From contig NZ_FOSS01000001.1 in assembly GCF_900114355.1 (NCBI RefSeq), positions 980,368 through 1,044,367 on the forward strand: a DNA stretch of 64,000 bases, written 5' to 3'. The notes under the pieces were generated by a model. It was not told the DNA's origin and ran no database searches. It saw nothing but the letters and a program-made list of their open reading frames with translations. A program made the translations under genes and the position numbers. Source of the DNA: Lysobacter sp. cf310. GTDB taxonomy: Bacteria > Pseudomonadota > Gammaproteobacteria > Xanthomonadales > Xanthomonadaceae. Positions 48,252-56,949 of the stretch are shown one piece after another (within the stretch, counting starts at the first letter, position 1; every line of letters begins with the position of its first letter).

Positions 48252-48878
48252 TCAGGAGCAGCCTTCGACGTAATCGACCTGGGGCACCAGGCCCACGCGC
48301 CACAGGCTGGCCTTGCCGTCGACGATCTCGAACAGCAGCACGCCGGAGCCCGACGCGTCCTTGATGCGCCAATACTCGCCGCCGTCGACGTATTTGTGCG
48401 GCTGGGTTTCGATGCGTCCCGCGTACAACGCGCGCAGTTCGTCGGCGCCCATGCCGACCTTGCCGCCGCCGGGCGCGACGATGTCCTCGCCTTCGCCGAC
48501 GTCGTAGCGCACCAGCTTCTCGCCTTCGATCATCAGACCCGGCAGCTCCGGGCGGCTGGCCGAGCTCAGGTAGTAGCAACCGCCGGGCTCGTCGGCCTTG
48601 CCGGCGACGTCGCCGCCCAAGGCTTTCCGGGCGTCGGCGGCATCGCCGCCCAGGCGCAGATCGCCGTAACCGTCCATGCGCGCCAGGCCGCTGTTGTTGG
48701 CCGGCGCCAACGGCGTCGGCGCCGTGGCCGGCGGTACGTCCTCGCTGGGCTGATCGGCCGCCGCCGGCGCTGCGGTCTGCGCGGGCGCCTCCTCGGTGGG
48801 CGCGCGGTCGCCGCAGGCGCTCAGGACGAGACTCAGCAGCAGCGCGCTCGCGCCCGCTTGGAGGGAACCATGCTTCAT
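48252..48878 (-). CDS. Lipoprotein, unknown
   Basis: 208 residues. Lipobox LSAC in ALLLSLVLSACGDRA. A Pro/Ala/Glu-rich linker (~25-60) leads to a globular part with GCYYLSS and YVEGCS. No family recognised. Ends 19 bp after a family-1 repeat. Confidence 0.75.
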   Translation of the reverse strand: MKHGSLQAGASALLLSLVLSACGDRAPTEEAPAQTAAPAAADQPSEDVPPATAPTPLAPANNSGLARMDGYGDLRLGGDAADARKALGGDVAGKADEPGGCYYLSSASRPELPGLMIEGEKLVRYDVGEGEDIVAPGGGKVGMGADELRALYAGRIETQPHKYVDGGEYWRIKDASGSGVLLFEIVDGKASLWRVGLVPQVDYVEGCS

Positions 48879-48963
48879 TACGACCCCGGCTGCGACGCAG
48901 CATGTGCAAGACGCGCGCAGCCTAGCGGCCGCGCGTGAACGGCGCGCGAAGCGCCGCGCGGCC

Positions 48964-50328
48964 TCAGGCCGAACGCGGCGGTTCGAAATGCCGGCGCAGA
49001 CCGGCCCAGCAGGCCTGGTACTCGCGCTGGCGGTGCGGCGCCTCGAAGGCCTGCGCGGTCGGGCGGATCACCGCGCGGGTCTCGAACATGAAGGCCATGG
49101 TGCCGCCGATCACGTCGGGCTTGCTCAAATCGGCGTGGCTGGCCTTCTCGAACGTGGCCGCGTCCGGGCCGTGCCCGCTCATGCAGTTGTGCAGCGACGC
49201 GCCGCCGGGAACGAAGCCCTCGGCCTTGGCGTCGTAGGCGCCGTGGATCAGGCCCATGAACTCGCTGGCGACGTTGCGGTGGAACCACGGCGGGCGGAAG
49301 GTGTGCTGCGCGACCAGCCAGCGCGGCGGGAAGATCACGAAATCCAGGTTGGCCGTGCCCGGGGTGTCGCTGGGCGAGGTCAGCACGGTGAAGATCGAAG
49401 GATCCGGGTGATCGAAGCTGATCGAGCCGATGGTGTTGAAGCGGCGCAGGTCGTACTTGTACGGCGCGTAGTTGCCGTGCCAGCCAACCACGTCCAGCGG
49501 CGAATGGCCGAGATCGGCGCGCCACAGCTGGCCCTGGAACTTGGCGATCAGCTCGAACTCGCCGTCGACGTCCTCGTAGGCCGCATTCGGGGTCAGGAAA
49601 TCGCGCGGATTGGCCAGGCCGTTGGCGCCGATCGGGCCCAGGTCGGGCAGGCGCATCAGCGCGCCGAAGTTCTCGCACACGTAACCGCGCGCGACGCCGT
49701 CGGGCAGCTCGACGCGGAAACGCACGCCGCGCGGGATCACCGCGATCTCCTGCGGCTCGACCTCGAGCACGCCCAGTTCGGTCGCCAGGATCAGGCGGCC
49801 GTGCTGCGGCACGATCAGCAGCTCGCCGTCGGCGTCGTAGAAGAAACGCCCGTCCATCGAACGGTTGGCCGCGTACAGATGCACGCCGACGCCATGCTGC
49901 GAGGCCGGCGAGCCGTTGCCGGCCATGGTGTAGAGGCCGTCGACGAAATCGACCGGCGTGTCCGGCATCGGCAGCGGATCCCAGCGCAGCTGGTCGGGCG
50001 AGACCGGGCCATGCTCGAAATCGTTGTGCAGCTGCGGCTGCGGATACGGCGCGAAGCTGCCGTGCATCGCCGCGGGGCGGATGCGGTACAGCCAGCTGCG
50101 GCGGTTCTCGCCGCGCGGCGCGGTGAAGGCGGTGCCCGACAGCTGCTCGGCGTAGAGGCCGTAGGCGACCTGCTGCGGCGAGTTCTGGCCCTGCGGCAGC
50201 ACCCCGGTGTAGACCTCGCTCGCGAACTCGTTGCCGAAGCCGCTCTGATAGCCGCGCGCGGCCACCCGCTGCGCATCGCGCTCGGGCATCGGAATCACGT
50301 TGTCGCTGTCGTTGGCGGCGGTGTTCAT
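48964..50328 (-). CDS. hmgA: Homogentisate 1,2-dioxygenase
   Basis: 454 residues. Iron ligands: His in [11 protein letters not shown], Glu in SEFMGLI, His in [20 protein letters not shown] at the start is the family opening. Opens the homogentisate ring to maleylacetoacetate. Downstream of hppD across 209 bp of palindromic repeats; the next steps (maiA, fah) are at 13-15 kb. Confidence 0.97.
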   Translation of the reverse strand: MNTAANDSDNVIPMPERDAQRVAARGYQSGFGNEFASEVYTGVLPQGQNSPQQVAYGLYAEQLSGTAFTAPRGENRRSWLYRIRPAAMHGSFAPYPQPQLHNDFEHGPVSPDQLRWDPLPMPDTPVDFVDGLYTMAGNGSPASQHGVGVHLYAANRSMDGRFFYDADGELLIVPQHGRLILATELGVLEVEPQEIAVIPRGVRFRVELPDGVARGYVCENFGALMRLPDLGPIGANGLANPRDFLTPNAAYEDVDGEFELIAKFQGQLWRADLGHSPLDVVGWHGNYAPYKYDLRRFNTIGSISFDHPDPSIFTVLTSPSDTPGTANLDFVIFPPRWLVAQHTFRPPWFHRNVASEFMGLIHGAYDAKAEGFVPGGASLHNCMSGHGPDAATFEKASHADLSKPDVIGGTMAFMFETRAVIRPTAQAFEAPHRQREYQACWAGLRRHFEPPRSA

Positions 50329-50537
50329 GGCGATTGCGCTCTGGAGCTTAGAGCCCCTCCCCCTCCGGGAGAGGGGTTGGGGCGAGGGTCCGGCCGCCGG
50401 GAGCCCTGAGGGTCGCCTCGACCGCCGCTTCGATGTTCATCCATCCTGACAGTGGGGAGAGGCGGATTTGAGCGTACGGCCCTGTCCCGCCCCTCTCCCA
50501 CCCCTCTTCCGACGGAGAGGGGCTTGAAGCGCCGAGC
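50329..50537. repeat. Palindromic repeats between hppD and hmgA
   Basis: Two units of the gagaggggttgggg family (about 50347-50386) and a cccctctcccacccctcttc form (50481-50523). They resemble array A of 52.2-52.8 kb. Could attenuate transcription from hppD to hmgA. Confidence 0.8.
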
Positions 50538-51629
50538 TTAGAGCACGCCGCGGCGCATCTGGTCGCGTTCGATGCTCTCGAACAGGGCCTGGAAGTTGCC
50601 CTCGCCGAAGCCCTCGTTGCCCTTGCGCTGGATGATCTCGAAGAAGATCGGACCGATCGCGTTCTGGGTGAAGATCTGCAGCAGTTTGCGCTGGTGGGTC
50701 TCCGGGTCGGCGTCGATCAGGATCTTGTTCTTGGCTAGGCGCGGCACGTCCTCGCCGTGGTTGGGCACGCGCTGATCGATCACGTCGAAGTAGGTGTCCG
50801 GGGTGTCCAGGAACTCCACGCCCTGCGCGCGCATCGCTTCCACCGTGTCGTAGATGTTGTCGGTGAAACAGGCGATGTGCTGGATGCCCTCGCCCTTGTA
50901 GGCATCGAGGTATTCGTTGATCTGCGACTTGGGATCGCTGGACTCGTTGAGCGGAATGCGCACCACGCCGTCCGGCGCGGTCATCGCCTTGGACACCAGG
51001 CCGGTCTTGGCGCCCTTGATGTCGAAGTAGCGGATCTCGCGGAAGTTGAACAAGCGCTCGTAGTAGTCCGACCACTTCTGCATGTTGCCGAAGTAGAGGT
51101 TGTGGGTGAGGTGGTCGATGAAGGTCAGACCGAAACCGGCCGGATTCTGCGGCGCGCCCTGCACCGGCAGGTAGTCCTCGTACACGTTGCCCCGGTCGCC
51201 GTAACGGTCGACCAGGTACAGCATGCAGTCGCCGATGCCCTTGACCACCGGCGCGTCGACCGCGCGGCTGGCGGCCTGGTCGACGATCGCCTCGCCGCCG
51301 TTGCCGAGCACGGCGTCGTACACCGTGGTGCCGGGCTGCTTGAAACGGATCGCGAAACCGCAGGCGCTGGGGCCGTGGGCACGCGCGAAGTCGGCGGCGA
51401 AGCTGTCCGGGTCCTCGTTGACCAGGAAGTTCACCCCGCCCTGGCGGTAGACCGTGATCGGACGGGTCTTGTGGTGCAGCACGGCGGTGAAGCCGAGCTT
51501 GCGGAAGTAGTCGTGCAGCATCTCGCCCTGACCGGCCGGGGCGGCGAACTCGACGAACTCGAAGCCGTCGATACCCAGCGGATTTTCGAAGGTGGTGACC
51601 TGCATGCCGAGGTTGGGCTGCGCATTCAT
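50538..51629 (-). CDS. hppD: 4-hydroxyphenylpyruvate dioxygenase
   Basis: 363 residues, two VOC domains. Iron ligands His in FIDHLTHNLYFGN, His in GIQHIACFTDNI and Glu in IGPIFFEIIQRKG. Converts 4-hydroxyphenylpyruvate to homogentisate in Tyr degradation; can also feed pyomelanin or tocopherol-like quinones. Divergent from the MarR gene over a probable operator. Confidence 0.97.
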   Translation of the reverse strand: MNAQPNLGMQVTTFENPLGIDGFEFVEFAAPAGQGEMLHDYFRKLGFTAVLHHKTRPITVYRQGGVNFLVNEDPDSFAADFARAHGPSACGFAIRFKQPGTTVYDAVLGNGGEAIVDQAASRAVDAPVVKGIGDCMLYLVDRYGDRGNVYEDYLPVQGAPQNPAGFGLTFIDHLTHNLYFGNMQKWSDYYERLFNFREIRYFDIKGAKTGLVSKAMTAPDGVVRIPLNESSDPKSQINEYLDAYKGEGIQHIACFTDNIYDTVEAMRAQGVEFLDTPDTYFDVIDQRVPNHGEDVPRLAKNKILIDADPETHQRKLLQIFTQNAIGPIFFEIIQRKGNEGFGEGNFQALFESIERDQMRRGVL

Positions 51630-51691
51630 GGCATTGTTCTCAGGTAGCGGCCGGCCCCGTGCGGGACGGCCTGGTGCGAAGAGCCGTTATA

Positions 51692-51705
51692 GTTTCATAT
51701 GAAAC
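51692..51705. promoter_or_regulatory. Perfect 14-bp palindrome, probable MarR operator
   Basis: GTTTCATATGAAAC at 51692-51705 between the divergent hppD and MarR starts. TATAGT (51688-51693) overlaps it on one strand and a TATAAC-like hexamer on the other, so binding could block both promoters. Confidence 0.72.
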
Positions 51706-51731
51706 CATATGCAAGCAAGGTACAGCGCAGC

Positions 51732-52214
51732 ATGAACAAGCCCCGCCCCCGCCATGCCGAGCTCGACCTCGAGCATTTCCTGCCCTACCGCCTGTCGGTG
51801 CTGTCCAACCGGGTCAGCAGCGCGATCGCGCGGGTCTACTCCGAGCGCTTCGCCCTGAGCGTGACCGAATGGCGGGTGATGGCCGTGCTGGGCCGCTATC
51901 CGGGCCTGTCGGCCAACGAGGTCGCCCAGCGCACGGCCATGGACAAGGTCGCGGTGAGCCGGGCGGTGGCGCGCCTGATCGAGGCCGGCCGCCTGGCCCG
52001 CGAGACCCACGACGACGACCGCCGCCGCTCGGTGCTGCAGCTGTCGCCGGACGGTTACAAGATCTACGACGAGGTCGCGCCGCTGGCGCTGGCCTTCGAA
52101 CGCCGCCTGCTGGACGGCATGGACGGCACCGAACGCGAACTGCTGTTCCGCTTGCTGGATCGGCTGGACGAGCTGGAGATTCGGGCCGAGGCGGATATGC
52201 CGGTGGCGGGGTGA
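51732..52214 (+). CDS. MarR-family transcriptional regulator
   Basis: 160 residues from the ATG at 51732; an earlier ATG at 51699 lies inside the palindromic operator and is less likely. Winged helix: SVTEWRVMAVLGRYPGLSAN, AMDKVAVSRAVARLIEAG, DDDRRRSVLQLSP. Probably senses a Tyr-pathway intermediate and controls the divergent hppD-hmgA; the ligand is not shown by sequence. Confidence 0.9.
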   Translation: MNKPRPRHAELDLEHFLPYRLSVLSNRVSSAIARVYSERFALSVTEWRVMAVLGRYPGLSANEVAQRTAMDKVAVSRAVARLIEAGRLARETHDDDRRRSVLQLSPDGYKIYDEVAPLALAFERRLLDGMDGTERELLFRLLDRLDELEIRAEADMPVAG

Positions 52215-52237
52215 GCTAGCTAGCGCTGCATTCAAGC

Positions 52238-52774
52238 CCCTCTCCCGCTCGCGGGAGAGGGGTTGGGGTGAGGGCCGGCTCGCGCGCTGAACTTCAACCG
52301 CATGCGCCGCCCTCATCCGCCCTACGGGCACCTTCTCCCGCCGGCGGGAGAAGGGACTCCCATCGCGCTTACGCTTCTCATCGCGCCTACGCGTTAGCCC
52401 CTCTCCCGCTCGCGGGAGAGGGGTTGGGGTGAGGGCCGGCGCAGGCGCGCAACGCCGACCGCATGCGCTGCCCTCATCCGCCCTTCGGGCACCTTCTCCC
52501 GCCGGCGGGAGAAGGGACTGCAAACGTCCCATCGTGCCTACTCTTCTCATCGCGCCTGCGCTTCTCATCGCGCCTGCGCGTTAGCCCCTCTCCCGCTCGC
52601 GGGAGAGGGGTTGGGGTGAGGGCCGGCGCAGGCGCGTAACGCCAACCGCATGCGCTGCCCTCATCCGCCCTACGGGCACCTTCTCCCGCCAGCGGGAGAA
52701 GGGACTCCCATCGCGCTTACGCCTCTCATCGCGCCCACGCGTTAGCCCCTCTCCCGCAACGCGGGGAGGGGGTA
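52238..52774. repeat. Tandem array of two alternating palindromes
   Basis: Palindrome A (cccctctcccgctcgcggga...) begins at 52238, 52398, 52585 and (degenerate) 52746. Palindrome B (ccctcatccgccc...tctcccgccggcgggagaag) begins at about 52310, 52471 and 52658. Repeat length is 160-187 bp. Spacers also repeat (cgcatgcgctg and catcgcgc-ttctc). No protein frame is credible. Confidence 0.93.
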
Positions 52775-52778
52775 GCCT

Positions 52779-52813
52779 CGTAGGATGCGGTGAGCCGAAG
52801 GCGAACCGCATCG
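52779..52813. repeat. Family-1 palindrome next to the array
   Basis: cgtaggatgcggtgagccga then aggcgaaccgcatcgcc, immediately after array element A4. Confidence 0.85.
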
Positions 52814-52857
52814 CCACCGCGCCTCAGGTCGAGGGCGGTGCGATGCCCGGGCAGAAC

Positions 52858-53322
52858 CTACTCCCCGCAACGCCGGTACTCGAACGCGATCCGCAGCTCC
52901 TTCCCGTCCCGGCCCGGCCCCGCGATCTCCGCGTGCAGCCGCTCGCCCTCGCGCCGGTACTCGATGCGCTGCGGAAAATCGTGGGCGGGGTTCTCGAAGC
53001 GGACCCGGTTCGGCCCGCCTTCGCTGCGCCGGAACGCCGTCGCCGGGCCGCCGCCGGGCTGGGCCAGATACGTCGGCACGCCGTCCACCGGCTCGATGCG
53101 CAGGAACTCGAAGCTGCCCACGCGCTCGCCGCGCGCGCTGCGCGACACGCCGTACAGGCGCCCGCCCACCGCCGGCAGCCAGGTCTCGTCGATGCGCTGC
53201 CCGTCGGCTTCGCTGCACCAGTGCCCGGCCATCCAGCCCAGATCGGCGGCGGCTTCACTGGCGGGCGTCGGCGACACGGCCAGCACCAACCCCAGGCCCA
53301 GCAGACTCGCGGCGAAATTCAT
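52858..53322 (-). CDS. DUF6265-like secreted protein
   Basis: 154 residues. Signal peptide (SLLGLGLVLAVSPTPAS) and DLGWMAGHWCSEADGQRIDE, VGGRLYGVSRS, RVRFENPAHDFPQRIEYRR, the pattern of DUF6265 beta-barrel-like proteins. Start at 53322 has AAGGGGAAG upstream. Divergent from the AraC gene, 96 bp apart. Function unknown. Confidence 0.8.
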   Translation of the reverse strand: MNFAASLLGLGLVLAVSPTPASEAAADLGWMAGHWCSEADGQRIDETWLPAVGGRLYGVSRSARGERVGSFEFLRIEPVDGVPTYLAQPGGGPATAFRRSEGGPNRVRFENPAHDFPQRIEYRREGERLHAEIAGPGRDGKELRIAFEYRRCGE

Positions 53323-53418
53323 CGGCTTCCCCTTTTCGTGATCGATTGACCGCCACGCTAACGCCGGCGCGCCGCGATCGGCTTGTAAAAACGCGCAGGC
53401 TCGGGCTTTGATGGTGGC

Positions 53419-54279
53419 ATGGACTACAGCGAGCAGCCCGCGCCGCCGTCGCTGAGCCGCCACGTGCAATGCCTGTGGCGGCTGCGCGACGACACCCCCG
53501 CGCCCGAGGTGCAGGCGATCTATGCCGACGGCCGCTGCGAACTGATCGCGCACCTGGGCGCGCCGATGCGACTGTACGGCGCCGACGGCGATTCCCAGTT
53601 GCAGGCGCCGCTGCTGTTCGCCGCCCAGCAGCGCGGCCCGATCCGGCTGCAGCCGACCGGGCCCGTGCATTGCCTGGGCGTGCGCCTGACCCCGGCCGGC
53701 TCGCCCCTGATCGCCGGCGCACGCCTGGCCGCGCTGCGCGACCGCATCCCCGACCTGCGCGAGCTCGACCCGGGCTTCGCCGCGGCGTTCGCCGAAGCCG
53801 CCCACGCCTGCGTCGCCGGACACGGCGCCGACGTGATGTGGGCGCTGCTCGCGCAGCGCGCGGCCGGCCAAACGCCGGACGCCGCGATCGAACAGGCGCT
53901 CGCGCAGTTGGACCGGCACGACGGCGACCTGCGCATCGCCGAGCTCGCGCGCAGCACCGGCCTGGGCCTGCGCAATCTGCAGGCACGCTTCCTGGCCGCG
54001 GTCGGCATGACCGCGAAGGAGTACGCACGCGTGCGGCGCCTGCAGGCCCTGCTGCGCAGCCTGGACGAGGAACGCGCCGCCATCGCCGACGCCGCGGCGC
54101 GCCATGGCTATAGCGATCAAGCCCACGCCACCCACGACCTCAGCCGCTGGACCGGTACCACACCCGCGCGGCTGGTGCGCGCCTTGCGCGGCGACCGCGA
54201 CGGCGAAGCGACCTTGCGCCTGGCCGCGGCTTTCGTGCGTGGGCATTCGGGCGTGCGCGCGGTGGCGCTGGGCGACTAG
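53419..54279 (+). CDS. AraC-family transcriptional regulator
   Basis: 286 residues. An N-terminal ~150-residue sensing domain (DGRCELIAHLGAPMRL) and a C-terminal AraC double helix-turn-helix (DLRIAELARSTGLGLRNLQARF and AAIADAAARHGYSDQAHATHD). Divergent from the DUF6265-like gene, which may be its target. Confidence 0.88.
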   Translation: MDYSEQPAPPSLSRHVQCLWRLRDDTPAPEVQAIYADGRCELIAHLGAPMRLYGADGDSQLQAPLLFAAQQRGPIRLQPTGPVHCLGVRLTPAGSPLIAGARLAALRDRIPDLRELDPGFAAAFAEAAHACVAGHGADVMWALLAQRAAGQTPDAAIEQALAQLDRHDGDLRIAELARSTGLGLRNLQARFLAAVGMTAKEYARVRRLQALLRSLDEERAAIADAAARHGYSDQAHATHDLSRWTGTTPARLVRALRGDRDGEATLRLAAAFVRGHSGVRAVALGD

Positions 54280-54289
54280 CGCCGTCGGC

Positions 54290-54661
54290 TCAACCGGGTT
54301 GCGGCTCGGACCAGTGCGCGCACATCCGATGCCAGCAACGCTCGATCTCGGCGACCGTGGCGCGCGGCCCGGCGCGTACGGCGGGGCCCGATGCGACGCG
54401 CAGATGCGCGAGCAGCCATGCGTCCGACCAACCGTCCCAGACGCCCAGGTGATTGCGCAGGTTCGCATGCAGCACCGGGAACACCTCGTTCCACAGCACC
54501 GCCTCGGCCGCCTCCAAGCCCAAGCCGGACTCGAGCACCGTCCGCGCCACATAGGCGTAACTGAGTTCGTCGAGTTCGGTGTCGAGGAAGAATTCCGAAT
54601 ACGCGCGCCATAGCGGCAATCGGTCCTCGGGGCGGGCTCCGGTCATGTTCGCATTGAACAT
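54290..54661 (-). CDS. Hypothetical cytoplasmic protein (DUF7079-like)
   Basis: 123 residues from the ATG at 54661. The stretch YSEFFLDTELDELSYAYVAR and LWNEVFPVLHANLRNHLG resembles DUF7079, small proteins often near immunity-type clusters. Alternative start 54646. 33 bp after the upstream small gene. Call tentative. Confidence 0.55.
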   Translation of the reverse strand: MFNANMTGARPEDRLPLWRAYSEFFLDTELDELSYAYVARTVLESGLGLEAAEAVLWNEVFPVLHANLRNHLGVWDGWSDAWLLAHLRVASGPAVRAGPRATVAEIERCWHRMCAHWSEPQPG

Positions 54662-54693
54662 CCAATCCCGGTTCGGGCCAAGCCGCTCGGCGA

Positions 54694-54972
54694 CTATGGC
54701 GTATCCGTCGCAGCCGCCAGTTGCTCCCGCAGCCAGCGCCTGAACTCCGCTTCGGGCAGCGGGTTCGGATTGATTCCCCACTCGTTCCAGGCGCTGTCGA
54801 GCACCTGCCGCCACTCAAGAATGGCGACGCGGGTGACCTCGTCGGACTGCACGGCGGGCGAAAACTCGCATTGGCCGATGTAGCCATGTAACCAGGTCAA
54901 GCCGACGCTGCCCGCCAAATAGGATCGGGCAGCGTCCAGCAGTTCCCGTATCTCCGGCAAGTCCGTGCGCAT
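54694..54972 (-). CDS. Hypothetical small protein
   Basis: 92 residues from the ATG at 54972 (a Met two codons before is alternative). Acidic, Trp-containing (GLTWLHGYIG, ILEWRQVLDSAWNEWG). No family recognised. Sits 16 bp from the next small gene on the same strand. Confidence 0.55.
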   Translation of the reverse strand: MRTDLPEIRELLDAARSYLAGSVGLTWLHGYIGQCEFSPAVQSDEVTRVAILEWRQVLDSAWNEWGINPNPLPEAEFRRWLREQLAAATDTP

Positions 54973-54988
54973 CGGCAACCGCGGCCGA

Positions 54989-55318
54989 TCAGGGCGCGTC
55001 CGCGTACTGCCCGGACCGTCTCCAGTCCGGCAGCACGTGGATGAACCAATAAAACAGCTTCGACCAGCTCGAGGTCTCGAAGACCAGGAATGCGCCCCAG
55101 ACGTTGCTCGCGCCGCCGATGTAGCGATCCTTCCAATGCAGGATAGGAATGAACGCGACCCAGAAGATCAAGGGCGCGAACAGCACGCAACCGACGAAGG
55201 TCAGCGCCACGACATCGGCCGCGATGCCGACGATCATGAGGGCTATCCCCAAGCCCGCCGCCAGTGCGAAACGCTTCAGCCACAGCCATTTGGGTTCGAA
55301 CCATTCAGCGCGCGTCAT
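54989..55318 (-). CDS. Small membrane protein, unknown
   Basis: 109 residues from the ATG at 55318. Two hydrophobic segments (ALAAGLGIALMIVGIAAD, FVGCVLFAPLIFWVAFI), then HWKDRYIGGASNVWG. No family recognised. Followed 16 bp later by the small gene above. Confidence 0.6.
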   Translation of the reverse strand: MTRAEWFEPKWLWLKRFALAAGLGIALMIVGIAADVVALTFVGCVLFAPLIFWVAFIPILHWKDRYIGGASNVWGAFLVFETSSWSKLFYWFIHVLPDWRRSGQYADAP

Positions 55319-55371
55319 ACGTCCTCCAAGACCAGATCCGATCGGACGGAGGCGACACGACCTCCGATCGC

Positions 55372-56850
55372 TCACTTCACCCCATGCATCAACTTATTGA
55401 TGAACGGCGCGAACAGCAGGAAGGCCGCGCCCATGCCGAAGCCGGCGTAGGCGATATGGGTGTAGGTGGCCGAGTACTGGGCCAGTCCGCCGAGGTCGCC
55501 GCCGGAAGCCACCGCCGCGACCAGACCGGCCACGTAGTTGCCGATCGCCGAGCACAGGAACCAGGCGCCCATCGCCATGCCGGTGTCCTTGGGCGCGGCC
55601 AGCTTGGAGACCATCGACAAACCGATCGGCGACAGGCACAGCTCGCCCATGGTGTTGAACAGGTAGGCCAGCACCAGCATTTCCCAGGGAATGCGCCCGC
55701 TGCCGTCGGCCATGTAGGCGATGCCGGCGATCAGGACCGAGAAGCCCAGCGCGACCAGCACCAGCGCCAGCGCGAACTTGCGCGGCACCGACGGGTTCCA
55801 GTTGCGCTGGTCCAGGCGCGGCCAGGCCCAGGCGAACAGCGGCGCCAGCGCGATGATGAACACCGAGTTCGCCGACTGGAACAGGGTGAAGTCGAACGGC
55901 GCGTCGACGTGGTCCTTGGCGAAGAAGTTCAGCGAGGTGCCGGCCTGTTCGAACATGCCCCAGAACAGGATCTTGGCCAGGAACAGCAGCAGCATCGCGA
56001 TATAGCGGTGCATCTGCACCTTGTCGCCGCTGCGCAGGCTGCCGCCGACGAAGTAGATGCTCAGGCCGACCATCATGACCAACAGGATGTAGCCGACGAT
56101 CTCGGTCCGGCTGAGCATCAGATACACCACCGGCACCGAGGCCACGCAGCCCAGCAGCACCTTGAACACGCGCGAGCGGTTGAGCGCGGGCGCCGGCGAT
56201 TCGCCGATGCGGCCCAGATGCCCGCGCAGCCAATGGAACATCATCAGGCCGAAGATCATGCCCACGCCGGCGGCGAAGAAGCCCCAGCGGTAGCCGTAGT
56301 ACTTGCCGATGATCGCGCCGCAGACGATGGGCGCGAGCGCGCCGCCGACGTTGATGCCCATGTAGAAGATGGTGAAGCCCGAATCGCGGCGCGGGTCGTT
56401 GGGCGCGTACAGGCGCCCGACCATGGCCGAGATGTTGGGCTTGAACAGGCCGTTGCCGACCACGATCACCGCCAGGCCCAGCAGGAACCAGGTCAGCTGC
56501 GGAATCATCAGCAGGAACAGGCCCACCGCCATGATCACACCGCCGAGCACGATCGACGGGCGGTAACCCAGATAACGGTCGGCGACGAAGCCGCCGAACA
56601 GGCCGGTGGCGTAGATCAACGCGGTGTAGGCGCCGTACGTCAGGCTGGCCTGGGCGCGCGCTTCGCCTTCCGGCAGCAGGCTGAAGAAGGTGGTGGCCAC
56701 GTACACCGCCAGCAGCGCACGCATGCCGTAGTAGGCGAAGCGCTCCCACATTTCGGCGCCGAACAGCATCCACAGCGCGCGCGGATGGCCGACCAGCTCG
56801 CCCGGCGGCGGCGCGATGAATTCGGGTTCGACGTGTTTGGTGACGGTCAT
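55372..56850 (-). CDS. POT-family peptide transporter
   Basis: 492 residues, about 12-14 helices. Motif EMWERFAYYGMRALL (ExxERFxYYG) on helix 1 and FTIFYMGINVGGALAP identify the proton-coupled oligopeptide (PTR2/POT) family. Imports di- and tripeptides. Paralog of the next gene, 99 bp upstream on the same strand. Confidence 0.94.
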   Translation of the reverse strand: MTVTKHVEPEFIAPPPGELVGHPRALWMLFGAEMWERFAYYGMRALLAVYVATTFFSLLPEGEARAQASLTYGAYTALIYATGLFGGFVADRYLGYRPSIVLGGVIMAVGLFLLMIPQLTWFLLGLAVIVVGNGLFKPNISAMVGRLYAPNDPRRDSGFTIFYMGINVGGALAPIVCGAIIGKYYGYRWGFFAAGVGMIFGLMMFHWLRGHLGRIGESPAPALNRSRVFKVLLGCVASVPVVYLMLSRTEIVGYILLVMMVGLSIYFVGGSLRSGDKVQMHRYIAMLLLFLAKILFWGMFEQAGTSLNFFAKDHVDAPFDFTLFQSANSVFIIALAPLFAWAWPRLDQRNWNPSVPRKFALALVLVALGFSVLIAGIAYMADGSGRIPWEMLVLAYLFNTMGELCLSPIGLSMVSKLAAPKDTGMAMGAWFLCSAIGNYVAGLVAAVASGGDLGGLAQYSATYTHIAYAGFGMGAAFLLFAPFINKLMHGVK

Positions 56851-56949
56851 CGGAAGTCGCTCATGCGATAGCGGGTTGCGAATGCGGCGACGCCACGGCC
56901 GGAGCTCTCCGGCCGTGGCGCCTAGGGGTACGGCTGCGGGCGACGGCGC

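Noticed and set aside
52238-52774. CRISPR array
   Set aside because: Units are palindromic, 160-187 bp apart with similar spacers; a CRISPR needs short repeats with unique spacers and cas genes, which are absent.
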